A stretch of 64,000 bases of DNA from Poecilobothrus nobilitatus. Taxonomy: Eukaryota > Arthropoda > Insecta > Diptera > Dolichopodidae. The DNA is taken from contig OX352773.1 in NCBI GenBank assembly GCA_947095535.1, positions 207,596,093 to 207,660,092 on the forward strand. Reading direction: 5' to 3'. Under the pieces are notes generated by a model. It was not told where the DNA came from and made no database searches. It was given only the letters and a program-made list of their open reading frames with translations. Below, in pieces: positions 22,520-33,592 of the stretch (positions are counted from its first letter, which is position 1; each line of letters opens with the position of its first letter). The position numbers and the translations under genes were made by a program.

Positions 22520-24130
22520 CGCTTTTATTTTGGCAAAATCGTTAACTAAATCGTTTCGTTGTAGTCCAAATTTTCAAGAAGTTCTTTTTCAAAAGATATA
22601 GTTGCTAATCCTACTCATCTGTCAAAAAAAGACGCTGTCAGGAAAAGACGCTGTTACGTCTAATTTTAGTGCGATTTGTTTAGCTTGCGCAATGAAATCT
22701 TGAAAATTTTCGTCTGTTCTCAAATTGCTCAAAAATTCTTTAGTTGTGAGCAAAATATTCACAACTCGTTAAACGAATTCCTGGACTTTGTAAATATTTA
22801 CTAACTATATTATTTTTTTCTAAAATTTTAAACCAAATTAGTAAAGAACAAATAAATTCAAATTTTAAAATACTATTTAAAATACAAAATACAAATTTTA
22901 AAATAAAAGCCTAAAGCTTTTGCGGTGTGTCTCGTCCTACAGTCTTTGTCATTTGTCAGTTCTAGTAAAGCTTCATAAATATCTTCTAAATGAAAATTTA
23001 AGGGTTTAAAGGCTTCTATCCTACTTTCCCATCTAGTTGTGCAAAGTGGTTTGAGAATCAAATTATTCACGTTCTTTTTTAAAATTTCCCATCTTGAAAC
23101 AGAGCTCGAAAAGAAAACATAAAGACTTTGAACTGTGTAAAAAATTTTACAGTTTGACTTGAACATTGAACGGAATCTAAAAGAACTAAATTAGCGGAAT
23201 GAGATGCACATGGAATGAAAAACGCACGTGACTCTAGATTCTTTATTACAGTCATTATCTTTGCTTAAATATTTATTTTGTGTCTCTTTGTTGTCAATGC
23301 GTCGTAAATGTTCGGTCAAAACTGGGTCTAATTTTACAATTGATTCTACTAATTTAAGAAAATTACCGTTATCTTTTTCATATAAATTATATGAACCGCC
23401 TATAAATGCAAAAGATTGTCCGGCAAGGAACTCTACAAAAATGATTAGTCGTTTCAACACATCCCTCCGATGTTGATCTTCTTTTGGTAAATTTTTTTTG
23501 AAACACGAATCAATTGTCGTTTGATTTGTCAGTCGTAATTCAAAGTCTTTCCAAATTTTAAATAACTGTACATGTTGTTCATGTTCTGTAAGATGTCTTC
23601 CTAAATGATTCCAATTTTTAAATCCTGTGCTAGAAATCGTGTTACTACTAGAATTTTTTGTAAATAACTTACAACAAAAACAAAATACAGAATCTTTGGA
23701 AACCGAGTAAATAAGCCATGATCTTCGAATTTTATCTCCATTTGATAAAACTCTTTCATAATTTTTAGGATTAAACTTTCTACCAAAGGTATTCGGAAAT
23801 GAAAAATTATATATTTGTTTAGGGCCTTTTTCCACTAAATAACTAACAATATTATCATTTAAATTTGGCCCAGTTTTGGGATCCTTTAAAGTCTAAACTG
23901 TCAGAAATGTTAGTCAAGGTGATACTAAGTATCTGATACTAAAGGAACTTCTTGAAAATTTGAACAACAGCCAAATTCTCAATAATTTCTATATTTAAAG
24001 CATCTATGTTTAAATCAGAGCTTTCTCTAACAATAAAAGCATCTAATGCATTTTTTTGTTTTTTTTTCAGAAATTTCAACTTGTTTTCTTTTTTCCCGTT
24101 AAGCGTGCCCCGATAATTTCCGTTTTGTTG
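22520..24130 (-). pseudogene. hAT-type transposase (TTF zinc finger / ZMYM1-like), broken
   Basis: Minus-strand pieces lie in family order. An N-terminal lysine-rich stretch with ALDAFIVRESSDLNID (about 24080-23980) comes first. Next is a long open segment (23835-23191) with PKQIYNFSFPN, NYERVLSNGDKIRRSWLIYS, the TTF-type cysteine cluster DSVFCFCCKLFT and GFKNWNHLGRHL. Then comes a segment (about 23120-22920) with LCTTRWESRIEAFKPL. Last is a remnant with NIVSKYLQSPGI (about 22830-22780) and beyond. Frameshifts, stops and deletions separate the pieces. The central catalytic region is largely missing, so it cannot transpose. In live elements the protein cuts and inserts hAT transposons. No terminal repeats were recognised. 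Confidence 0.82.
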
Positions 24131-24836
24131 CCATTGATAAATATTTCAAATATTAATATTTAAAATAAAACGTACCAAAAAATATTTATTTAAAATAAAC
24201 GCGTAACTCAAAATTTAACAAAAAATTTAATTGAAAGAAAAATATGTAAATAAATTTGAGATTATTTAGAAATTAGAAAAATGTTAGTATGTTTAGTTAC
24301 TATTATACGTTAGTATGTATGAATTTAATAAAAATAGTAATAGTATTAAAAAATACTGATTTTTATTCCTCCTTTTTTCGTTTTTTTTCCGAAGTTTATG
24401 TTTCTATACAATATATGCTAATAGCTATACATATAGTTTGAAATTTGAATATGAATGATATAAAAATGTACCTATCTTAGAATATAGAGTATAAGGAAAA
24501 GTAAATCCAAAAAAAACGTGAGGCAAATTCTCATACAATGACAAAACACTACTCCATCGAAAATATTGAGTGTCGTTGCTACGAATTTTTCAATAGAGCA
24601 TTACTCACTGAATATATTTTTTAAGTTTCAGGAGCAGCCCTTTTAATATTTTAAAAAGATAATTTTCATTCTTATTTGAACTGAAATATAAAATTAATAT
24701 CATATTATTTATGTTTTGTATTTTTTAATGTTAAATTAAAACAATTTTAGATAACTTATTTGGGATACAATTATTAAACTAATAATGGCAACTTATTCCC
24801 AAGGGCATCTTCCTAAGGTTCGTACAAACTAAGGTT
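24131..24836. other. intergenic, no gene seen
   Basis: AT-rich sequence between the transposase relic and the tandem duplication. TAAGGTTCRTACAAACTAAGG just before 24837 contains a short direct repeat next to the duplication edge. Confidence 0.4.
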
Positions 24837-26156
24837 CATACAAACTGTAATAAAAACTGGTATTTGTGTAGCTTTGATGTTACATTTCCCAATCATTCCC
24901 AAATCAATATGATTGAAAATCTATATATGTTGCCGTATATAGATTTCATTAAATACTACATTTAAAAAAAGCTTATAACCATTTTTTTTATGAACTTCTT
25001 ACCAGTTACCGAGATAAAAAATTTAGATTCAAAGCAAATTTTTGTAGTTCAGAAGAATAGTTTTTGGACAGTAATTTATTATTTTTTAATATTTGACGAT
25101 CTAAAATTAATTTACTTATTATTAAGTTTATGATTATATGAACTAATAGTTAAAGGAATCGGAAACTCCTACCTAGAAAAGCTAATTATACATTATAATG
25201 TACAAACAATTTTATTTTAATATTTATTTATTTTATAATTTTAATAATATAAAAATCCATATCCAAATCCAAAAAATCCATTAAAAGCAATTTAATGAAA
25301 AGCAAAATGGAAAGCAACACGCCAATTTTATCAAAAGCAAGCTGGTCACGTGAGCAATGTGTTAACTGCAAAACACTTGACTGCAGCTATACGTTTATCA
25401 CGTGATTCATTGATAGCCAATTGTAATTGATTCTAGTGAATTTAAAATTTATTGCATATTGCTTACATCCACTTTGAGTTAAGCCCTTCATTCTTGGGAA
25501 ATCTTTAAATCAAAAGAATAAACTATTAAAATTTTGTTGGGAATTATAAATTTATATATATAAAATAATTATGTTGTCATGGAAATTTTTTTTTGACAAT
25601 TACAGGCACATTTTTACAATTAAAGTTAATTGATTTAATTTCACCAATTTTTATATACGTATACAGGTCAGAATTTTCTATTCCTGATACTCTAAGCTTA
25701 TACTCTATATTCTAAAATATCTATGTATTTATATAGCTACAGTGTTAGGTATCTATAGCCTATGACTATTCGTATTTTTTATTTTATTTTGTTTTCTATG
25801 TTTCTATACGATACGCTATTGCTATACATGTAGTTTGATACGAATAGTATAGATATGTATTTATTTACATATGTAGCTGTGTAGTGTTAAGTATTTATCT
25901 ACATATTTTTTATTTTGTTTTTTTCTGTTTTGTGTAAAGAATGAATGTGAATATATATTTTCTTGTCAAATTCAGGTTTTTGCTAAATATATTCAGGTAT
26001 TTACTAAATAAATTTATATTTTTTTTTTTGAAATTCAGAGTTTTACTAATTGAATTCAGATTTTTACTAAATAATTTCATATTTTTTTTTTTGAATTCCG
26101 ATTTTTACTAAATAAATACAGATAATTTTTTTAGTTCCAAAATTGTAAATCGGTAT

Positions 26157-26665
26157 AAAAATATTATTAATAAACTATGTATATTAGGAATTTTTAACAA
26201 GTTTATAAATAAAAAATTTTAAACTTTTAACTAAATATGAATAGAAACATTAATAAATTAAGTAGCAGAATTCTTAAAAGTATTTTTTGATATTGAATAA
26301 GGTAGTTACATATAGTTAGTCATATTAAAAAAACAAAATTTTAAAAATTAAGAAGGTATTTTTGAAAAGAAAAAACATTAGGCACAAAGGGGTTAAACAA
26401 CTTACCATATCTTTTTAAAAAAAAATTAAATTAAAAAGAAACAACTACATGGAACAACAAAAAAGTTATTTTAATGCACGATATTTATAACAACGCCTTT
26501 TACACTTATAAGCCGGAACATTTAACGAAAACTTTGAAAAAATAGCTGTTTGTGTACAAAATAAATTTAGTGTTCCGATCCGGCTTGTAAGATATTTAGG
26601 CGTTGTTTATATAATATTTTAAAATTTTTTATGAATATTTTTTTTTGTAACTGATGTATTAGAAT
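26157..26665 (+). repeat. LR1 repeat, copy B (empty site for the 2955-4015 element)
   Basis: This is collinear with 2476-4262 but without the 1,061-bp insertion. ACTTACCATATC runs directly into TTTTTAAAAAAAAATT at about 26400-26415. It also lacks about 200 bp present in copy A. Confidence 0.8.
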
Positions 26666-26674
26666 AGACCTAAG

Positions 26675-27163
26675 CGAGACTCACATCAATTATCAGGCCA
26701 TGAAGTGCAGAGAGAAAGCTTAATAAGGGGCCAGCTTTTAACAAATTTACACGCAGTCTTATGGAAAAAAATAGGGGGCCGACTATAAATCTTGAAATAA
26801 CACAAAAACCATTTACTTTATTCAATTTGGTCCAAAGAGAAAATTAAAGTCGCATCTTTTTTACATAATTCATTAAAGAAAAATATTTTTAAATATAATA
26901 TTTTCATTCATAAATATGCATTTAAAAAATTGTCTTCCTTTAAATTTTTTATTTTAAAAGCTTCTTAAGATAAATTGCCTCAATATCGTAATAGTGTACG
27001 TCGAAACTACTTTAATACTTTAATTTTGTACACGCTTATATGGCTATAATCGAGACTCACATCAATTATGAAATTATTCATACGCGCGATACGTGAGAAT
27101 CGATTGCAATTTTCTCACAACTACATTCATGTGTTTTCAGTTCTTGGTCTGTTTAACTAGGTC
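26675..27163 (-). repeat. DSR repeat, minus orientation, copy 1
   Basis: It runs from CGAGACTCACATCAATTATC to CTGTTTAACTAGGTC and carries a second internal CGAGACTCACATCAATTAT near 27051. It is the inverse of the units at 29603-31210. Confidence 0.85.
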
Positions 27164-27168
27164 ATACA

Positions 27169-29495
27169 CATACAAACTGTAATAAAAACTGGTATTTGTG
27201 TAGCTTTTATGTTACATTTCCCAATCATTCCCAAATCAATATGATTGAAAATCTATATATGTTGCCGTATATAGATTTCATTAAATACTACATTTAAAAA
27301 AAGCTTATAACCATTTTTTTTATGAACTTCTTACCAGTTACCGAGATAAAAAATTTAGATTCAAAGCAAATTTTTGTAGTTCAGAAGAATAGTTTTTGGA
27401 CAGTAATTTATTATTTTTTAATATTTGACGATCTAAAATTAATTTACTTATTATTAAGTTTATGATTATATGAACTAATAGTTAAAGGAATCGGAAACTC
27501 CTACCTAGAAAAGCTAATTATACATTATAATGTACAAACAATTTTATTTTAATATTTATTTATTTTATAATTTTAATAATATAAAAATCCATATCCAAAT
27601 CCAAAAAATCCATTAAAAGCAATTTAATGAAAAGCAAAATGGAAAGCAACACGCCAATTTTATCAAAAGCAAGCTGGTCACGTGAGCAATGTGTTAACTG
27701 CAAAACACTTGACTGCAGCTATACGTTTATCACGTGATTCATTGATAGCCAATTGTAATTGATTCTAGTGAATTTAAAATTTATTGCATATTGCTTACAT
27801 CCACTTTGAGTTAAGCCCTTCATTCTTGGGAAATCTTTAAATCAAAAGAATAAACTATTAAAATTTTGTTGGGAATTATAAATTTATATATATAAAATAA
27901 TTATGTTGTCATGGAAATTTTTTTTTGACAATTACAGGCACATTTTTACAATTAAAGTTAATTGATTTAATTTCACCAATTTTTATATACGTATACAGGT
28001 CAGAATTTTCTATTCCTGATACTCTAAGCTTATACTCTATATTCTAAAATATCTATGTATTTATATAGCTACAGTGTTAGGTATCTATAGCCTATGACTA
28101 TTCGTATTTTTTATTTTATTTTGTTTTCTATGTTTCTATACGATACGCTATTGCTATACATGTAGTTTGATACGAATAGTATAGATATGTATTTATTTAC
28201 ATATGTAGCTGTGTAGTGTTAAGTATTTATCTACATATTTTTTATTTTGTTTTTTTCTGTTTTGTGTAAAGAATGAATGTGAATATATATTTTCTTGTCA
28301 AATTCAGGTTTTTGCTAAATATATTCAGGTATTTACTAAATAAATTTATATTTTTTTTTTTGAAATTCAGAGTTTTACTAATTGAATTCAGATTTTTACT
28401 AAATAATTTCATATTTTTTTTTTTGAATTCCGATTTTTACTAAATAAATACAGATAATTTTTTTAGTTCCAAAATTGTAAATCGGTATAAAAATATTATT
28501 AATAAACTATGTATATTAGGAATTTTTAACAAGTTTATAAATAAAAAATTTTAAACTTTTAACTAAATATGAATAGAAACATTAATAAATTAAGTAGCAG
28601 AATTCTTAAAAGTATTTTTTGATATTGAATAAGGTAGTTACATATAGTTAGTCATATTAAAAAAACAAAATTTTAAAAATTAAGAAGGTATTTTTGAAAA
28701 GAAAAAACATTAGGCACAAAGGGGTTAAACAACTTACCATATCTTTTTAAAAAAAAATTAAATTAAAAAGAAACAACTACATGGAACAACAAAAAAGTTA
28801 TTTTAATGCACGATATTTATAACAACGCCTTTTACACTTATAAGCCGGAACATTTAACGAAAACTTTGAAAAAATAGCTGTTTGTGTACAAAATAAATTT
28901 AGTGTTCCGATCCGGCTTGTAAGATATTTAGGCGTTGTTTATATAATATTTTAAAATTTTTTATGAATATTTTTTTTTGTAACTGATGTATTAGAATAGA
29001 CCTAAGCGAGACTCACATCAATTATCAGGCCATGAAGTGCAGAGAGAAAGCTTAATAAGGGGCCAGCTTTTAACAAATTTACACGCAGTCTTATGGAAAA
29101 AAATAGGGGGCCGACTATAAATCTTGAAATAACACAAAAACCATTTACTTTATTCAATTTGGTCCAAAGAGAAAATTAAAGTCGCATCTTTTTTACATAA
29201 TTCATTAAAGAAAAATATTTTTAAATATAATATTTTCATTCATAAATATGCATTTAAAAAATTGTCTTCCTTTAAATTTTTTATTTTAAAAGCTTCTTAA
29301 GATAAATTGCCTCAATATCGTAATAGTGTACGTCGAAACTACTTTAATACTTTAATTTTGTACACGCTTATATGGCTATAATCGAGACTCACATCAATTA
29401 TGAAATTATTCATACGCGCGATACGTGAGAATCGATTGCAATTTTCTCACAACTACATTCATGTGTTTTCAGTTCTTGGTCTGTTTAACTAGGTC
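27169..29495 (+). repeat. 2,332-bp tandem duplication, unit 2
   Basis: A near-identical copy of 24837-27168. Homology ends at AACTAGGTC (29495), where a fragment of another DSR copy begins. LR1 copy C lies at 28489-28997 and a minus-orientation DSR copy at 29007-29495. Confidence 0.92.
29007..29495 (-). repeat. DSR repeat, minus orientation, copy 2
   Basis: Identical by eye to 26675-27163. It faces the plus-orientation copy at 29603-30120 across about 110 bp, giving arms of nearly 490 bp that can fold back. Confidence 0.85.
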
Positions 29496-29499
29496 TTGG

Positions 29500-29583
29500 A
29501 CTGCGTGTAAATTTGTTAAAAGCTGACCCCTTATTAAGCTTTTACTCTCTGCAATTCATGGCCTGATAATTGATGTGAGTCTC
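29500..29583 (+). repeat. DSR 3'-end fragment
   Basis: It runs from ACTGCGTGTAAATTTG to ATAATTGATGTGAGTCTCG, matching the last 84 bp or so of a DSR unit. It sits between the inverted full copies. Confidence 0.8.
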
Positions 29584-29602
29584 GAGCTATACCAAAATCT
29601 AC

Positions 29603-30120
29603 AACAAGACCTAAGTAAACAGACCAAGACCTAAGTAAACAGGCCAAGAACTGAAAACACATGAATGTAGTTGTGAGAGAATTGCAATCGATTCTCACGT
29701 ATTGCGCGTATGAATAATTTAATAATTGATGTGAGTCTCGATTATACCCATATAAGCGTGTACGAAATTTTAAAGTATGAAAGTAGTCTCGACGTATACT
29801 ATTACGATATTAAGGCAATTTATCTTAAGAAGCTTTTAAAATAAAAAATTTAAAGAAAGACAATTTTTTAAATGCATATTTATGAATGAAAATATTATAT
29901 TTTAAAATATCTTTCTTTAATGAATTATGTAAAAAAGATGCGCCTTTAATTTTTTCTTTGGACCAAATTGAATAAAGTAAATGGTTTTTGTGTTATTTCA
30001 AGATTTATAGTCGGCCCCCTATTTTTTTCCATAAGACTGCGTGTAAATTTGTTAAAAGCTGGCCCCTTATTAAGCTTTTACTCTCTGCACTTCATGGCCT
30101 GATAATTGATGTGAGTCTCG
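29603..30120 (+). repeat. DSR repeat, plus orientation, copy 3
   Basis: A full unit starting CAAGACCTAAGTAAACAGACC, with that 20-bp start duplicated in tandem. It ends at TTGATGTGAGTCTCG. An internal ATAATTGATGTGAGTCTCG lies near 29721. Confidence 0.85.
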
Positions 30121-30549
30121 AAACAGACCAAGAACTGAAAACATATTAATGTAGTTGTGAGAGAATTGCAATCGATTCTCACGTATTGCGCGTATGAATA
30201 ATTTAATAATTGATGTGAGTCTCGATTATAGCCTTATAAGCGTGTACAAAATTTTAGAGTATGAAAGTAGTCTCGACGTATACTATTACGATATTGAGGC
30301 AATTTATCTTAAGAAGCGTTTAAAATAAAAAATTTAAAGGAAGACAATTTTTTAAATGCATATTTATGAATGAAAATATTATATTTAAAAATATCTTTCT
30401 TTAATGAATTATGTAAAAAAGATGCGACTTTAATTTTTTCTTTGGACCAAATTGAATAAAGTAAATGGTTTTTGTGTTATTTCAAGATTTATAGTCGGCC
30501 CCCTATTTTTTTCCATAAGACTGCGTGTAAATTTGTTAAAAGCTGGCCC
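30121..30549 (+). repeat. DSR repeat, plus orientation, copy 4, 3'-truncated
   Basis: It continues directly from copy 3 (AAACAGACCAAGAACTG) and is cut at AGCTGGCC, where an inverted DSR end is joined. It forms the left arm of a 42-bp hairpin. Confidence 0.85.
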
Positions 30550-30651
30550 GAGACTCACATCAATTATCAGGCCATGAAGTGCAGAGAGTAAAAGCTTAAT
30601 AAGTGGCCAGCTTTTAACAAATTTACACGCAGTGTTATGGAAAAAATTATG
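30549..30651 (-). repeat. DSR 3'-end fragment, inverted
   Basis: It runs from CGAGACTCACATCAATTATC to ACGCAGTGTTATGGAAAAAA. It is inverted relative to copy 4 and pairs with its end. The open frame 30430-30663 spans this junction and is not a gene. Confidence 0.8.
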
Positions 30652-30713
30652 TATATGGAGCACTTTTTTAAATTGTTCAGATTCAGAAGCTATTTAAACT
30701 AAGTATATTATAC

Positions 30714-31210
30714 ACAAGACCTAAGTAAACAGACCAAGAACTGAAAACATATTAATGTAGTTGTGAGAGAATTGCAATCGATTCTCACGTATCGCGCGTA
30801 TGAATAATTTCATAATTGATGTGAGTCTCGATTATAGCCATATAAGCGTGTACAAAATTTTAGAGTATGAAAGTAGTCTCGACGTATACTATTACGATAT
30901 TGAGGCAATTTATCTTAAGAAGCGTTTAAAATAAAAAATTTAAAGGAAGACAATTTTTTAAATGCATATTTATGAATGAAAATATTATATTTAAAAATAT
31001 CTTTCTTTAATGAATTATGTAAAAAAGATGCGACTTTAATTTTCTCTTTGGACCAAATTGAATAAAGTAAATGGTTTTTGTATTATTTCAAGATTTATAG
31101 TCGGCCCCCTATTTTTTTCCATAAGACTACGTGTAAATTTGTTAAAAGCTGGCCCCTTATTAAGCTTTTACTCTCTGCACTTCATGGCCTGACAATTGAT
31201 GTGAGTCTCG
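30714..31210 (+). repeat. DSR repeat, plus orientation, copy 5
   Basis: A full unit from CAAGACCTAAGTAAACAGACC to CAATTGATGTGAGTCTCG, the best single reference copy, about 497 bp long. Confidence 0.85.
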
Positions 31211-31886
31211 ATTATACATAAGTATAATAGCTTTTGTTAGAAGAAGACTAAAAAGAGAATTTATTTTATTTTTGTATTGTCTCTTCTATTTCTATTTTCT
31301 ATAATAAATGAATAATTTAATTTATTTATTAGAATTTAAGGAGTTATTAATATAACTCAAAAATAATGGAACCTTAAATAAAAAAATGTAATAGGTAAAT
31401 AACCAACCGAAAAAAGTTTTATTTTGTCCAAAATGATTTTGTTTATATGTATATGGTGCATATTTTTATTTTTAAATTGTTACTTTAAGCAAAGATTATA
31501 ATAACTATATGGTTATTATATATAGTTATTATAATCTTTGCTTTAACTAAGTAGAATGAAAGCTAAAAGAAATAGAATAATTCCTATAAAATAAATGATA
31601 AAACAAAAACTTTCTGAGTTAAGAATAAAATTTGAACAGATCATGTAAGAATTAACTCAAAAGATAATTTAAAATTTTGGTATGTAAATTTAATAGTTAT
31701 TTTCCAAAAATAAAAATTTATTGGTACATAATTTTCTATGTTGAAAATTTGGTGCCCGGTTTTCGTTTTACTGTGCCATCTGTGCATATGGAAGCATCGG
31801 CCCTGAAATTATACTTTGTAATGTTAGCTTTTTTTTATGCTCAAAAAATAATAATAAAGGTAAAGTTTACTTTATGTCTGTCATAA
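31211..31886. other. intergenic with a 23-bp perfect hairpin
   Basis: No gene is seen. 31487-31509 (AAGCAAAGATTATAATAACT...) and 31521-31543 are perfect inverted copies across an 11-bp loop. CAGGGCCGATGCTTCC on the minus strand at 31805 resembles a hAT-type terminus. Confidence 0.5.
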
Positions 31887-31892
31887 AAAAAA

Positions 31893-32272
31893 TAGGACCA
31901 CGTGACCCGGACCCTCCAAAATAGGCCGAAAATCGACTTTAATTTACTGTTATATCCGACCGTGCTCCTTTTTCTGGTTTTTTTCGATTAATTTCTGAAA
32001 TATTCAAATTTTAAATACAAAAATACGTATTTTTGTACTATAGTAATGGCTGACTGACGTTTAACTAATAAACCCAATATCCATGAATATTTGAAAAGTA
32101 TTGCCGTGATATATTTTGTGTCTATAAAATTCAAAATGTAATTTTTAAATGATAAAAAAGAAAGGGTTGTACAAAAATTTTTTTGATTCCAGATAATTCA
32201 AATTTAAATAAAATAAAAAATTATTGACATCTTTATATTGAAAACATAAAAAAATCATTTCTAACTTTTTGC
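31893..32272. repeat. fragment related to the 15903-16319 MITE centre; 22-bp palindrome
   Basis: AGGACCACGTGACCCGGACC and CCAAAATAGGCCGAAAAT resemble the centre of the MITE at 16.1 kb. 32016-32037 (TACAAAAATACGTATTTTTG...) is a perfect 22-bp palindrome. No gene is seen. Confidence 0.45.
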
Positions 32273-32426
32273 AATCGATTCTCACGTATTGCGCTTATGA
32301 ATAATTTAATAATTGATGTGAGTCTCGATTATAGCCATATAAGCGTGTACAAAATTTTAGAGTATGAAAGTAGTCTCGACGTATACTATTACGATATTGA
32401 GGCAATTTATCTTAAGAAGCGTTTAA
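32273..32426 (+). repeat. DSR fragment, solo
   Basis: It runs from TGCAATCGATTCTCACG to CTTAAGAAGCGTTTAAAA, the 5'-middle part of a DSR unit, about 1.1 kb beyond the cluster. It is flanked by two related TTTATATTGAAAAC segments near 32235 and 32520. Confidence 0.8.
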
Positions 32427-33334
32427 AAAATAAACAATTTTTATATTTTATTCCAATATTTAATTGATTCTAAACGTAAATGTCAACATTTTTATTAATT
32501 TCTATATGTATATGACATTTTTATATTGAAAACGTCAAATTATTAAATCTTAATATGAAAAATAAAATTTTTTGAATTTGGGGGCTGGCGCCCCAAACTT
32601 CCGCTAACAATTTAAGATATCCTCTCTTTAAATTCGGTAACTAAATCCATACGGCAATCATCTATTTAATATTTTTTTGCTTGTATGAAATCAAAAAAAG
32701 AAATGTCTCTCTTATATGAAAATTGAAATTTTATTTATTTGTAAAATTTGTTATACAAATACAAAAAATCTGCAATATAAAAAATTACCCAAAAAAATTT
32801 TGTACAACCCTTTTTATTTTCATTTAAAAACTCTTTTCAAAAATTATTTAAAGAATTCCACTACGGCAATTCATGAGAATTGAAACGTCATGCGGCCATT
32901 GAATAGAATTATTATTAAAGTTTTGTATGGAAAGTAGGAAGTTTTAAAATTAAAGAAAAGTAATAAAATAAAAAAGTTAAAAAAAGAAGGGCACCCACCA
33001 GACAAGGAAGAAAAAAGGAATCATTTAACAAAATAAAAATCAGGGTCGGACCATTTTTACGGGAATTATTTATAACAGATGTAAAGTATACTCTGCCCAA
33101 TAATAATTTTATATGTCATTTCATTATTATTTAATTATGTATTTAAAGTTATGACAAATTTTCTGAAATATAATTTAGTTTTTAGTATAATTTTGGCTTG
33201 GCTTGGTTTTGCTTTGAACAGAAAAAAAATCGTATTATACAAAATTACTAAATAAAGTTAGTAGTATACTTAGTAGTTAATTAGTATTTAGATTTATCCG
33301 GCAGACAGATTAGACAGTTAATTTTGCATGTGTA
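32427..33334. other. intergenic, no gene seen
   Basis: AT-rich. GGGGCTGGCGCCCC near 32582 is a short GC-rich inverted repeat, the kind often found near hAT-type ends. A short minus-strand frame (33100-32915) has no support. Confidence 0.4.
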
Positions 33335-33592
33335 ATACAAAATGTGAAATTACTGTCTGTGTGACGTATGTGCCGTGTGGCATTTTTATTATCAAGACAT
33401 TTTCATTTATTAAAATTTTTCAAGTTTATTTTATATTTTTTTAAAAAAATTCATGTTTAAAATAGACACAAACAAATATCAAATTAAAAATAAAACAACA
33501 ACAAAAAATTTATTTGAAATGCATGTTGTATTCCATTTCTCGCCATTTTTAATTGTGCGAAGTGTCAAATTACTATCTCAATTGCTACTCAT
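33335..33592 (+). repeat. dispersed repeat LR2, copy 2 (uninterrupted)
   Basis: Collinear with 8560-8838, from AAATTACTGTCTGTGTGACG to AAATTACTATCTCAATT. It continues without the element found at 8839 and so shows the empty site. Confidence 0.75.

Larger units (their letters stand above)
24837..27168 (+). repeat. 2,332-bp tandem duplication, unit 1
   Basis: The unit begins CATACAAACTGTAATAAAA and repeats at an exact offset of 2,332 bp. By eye I noticed a single difference (G at 24876, T at 27208). It contains a CACGTG-bearing block near 25348, a short array of about 20-bp ATTCAGATTTTTACTAAATA-like units (25971-26125), an LR1 copy (26157-26665) and a minus-orientation DSR copy (26675-27163). 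It has no gene. Confidence 0.92.

Noticed and set aside
30430..30663. 77-codon minus-strand frame
   Set aside because: It spans the junction of two inverted DSR pieces.
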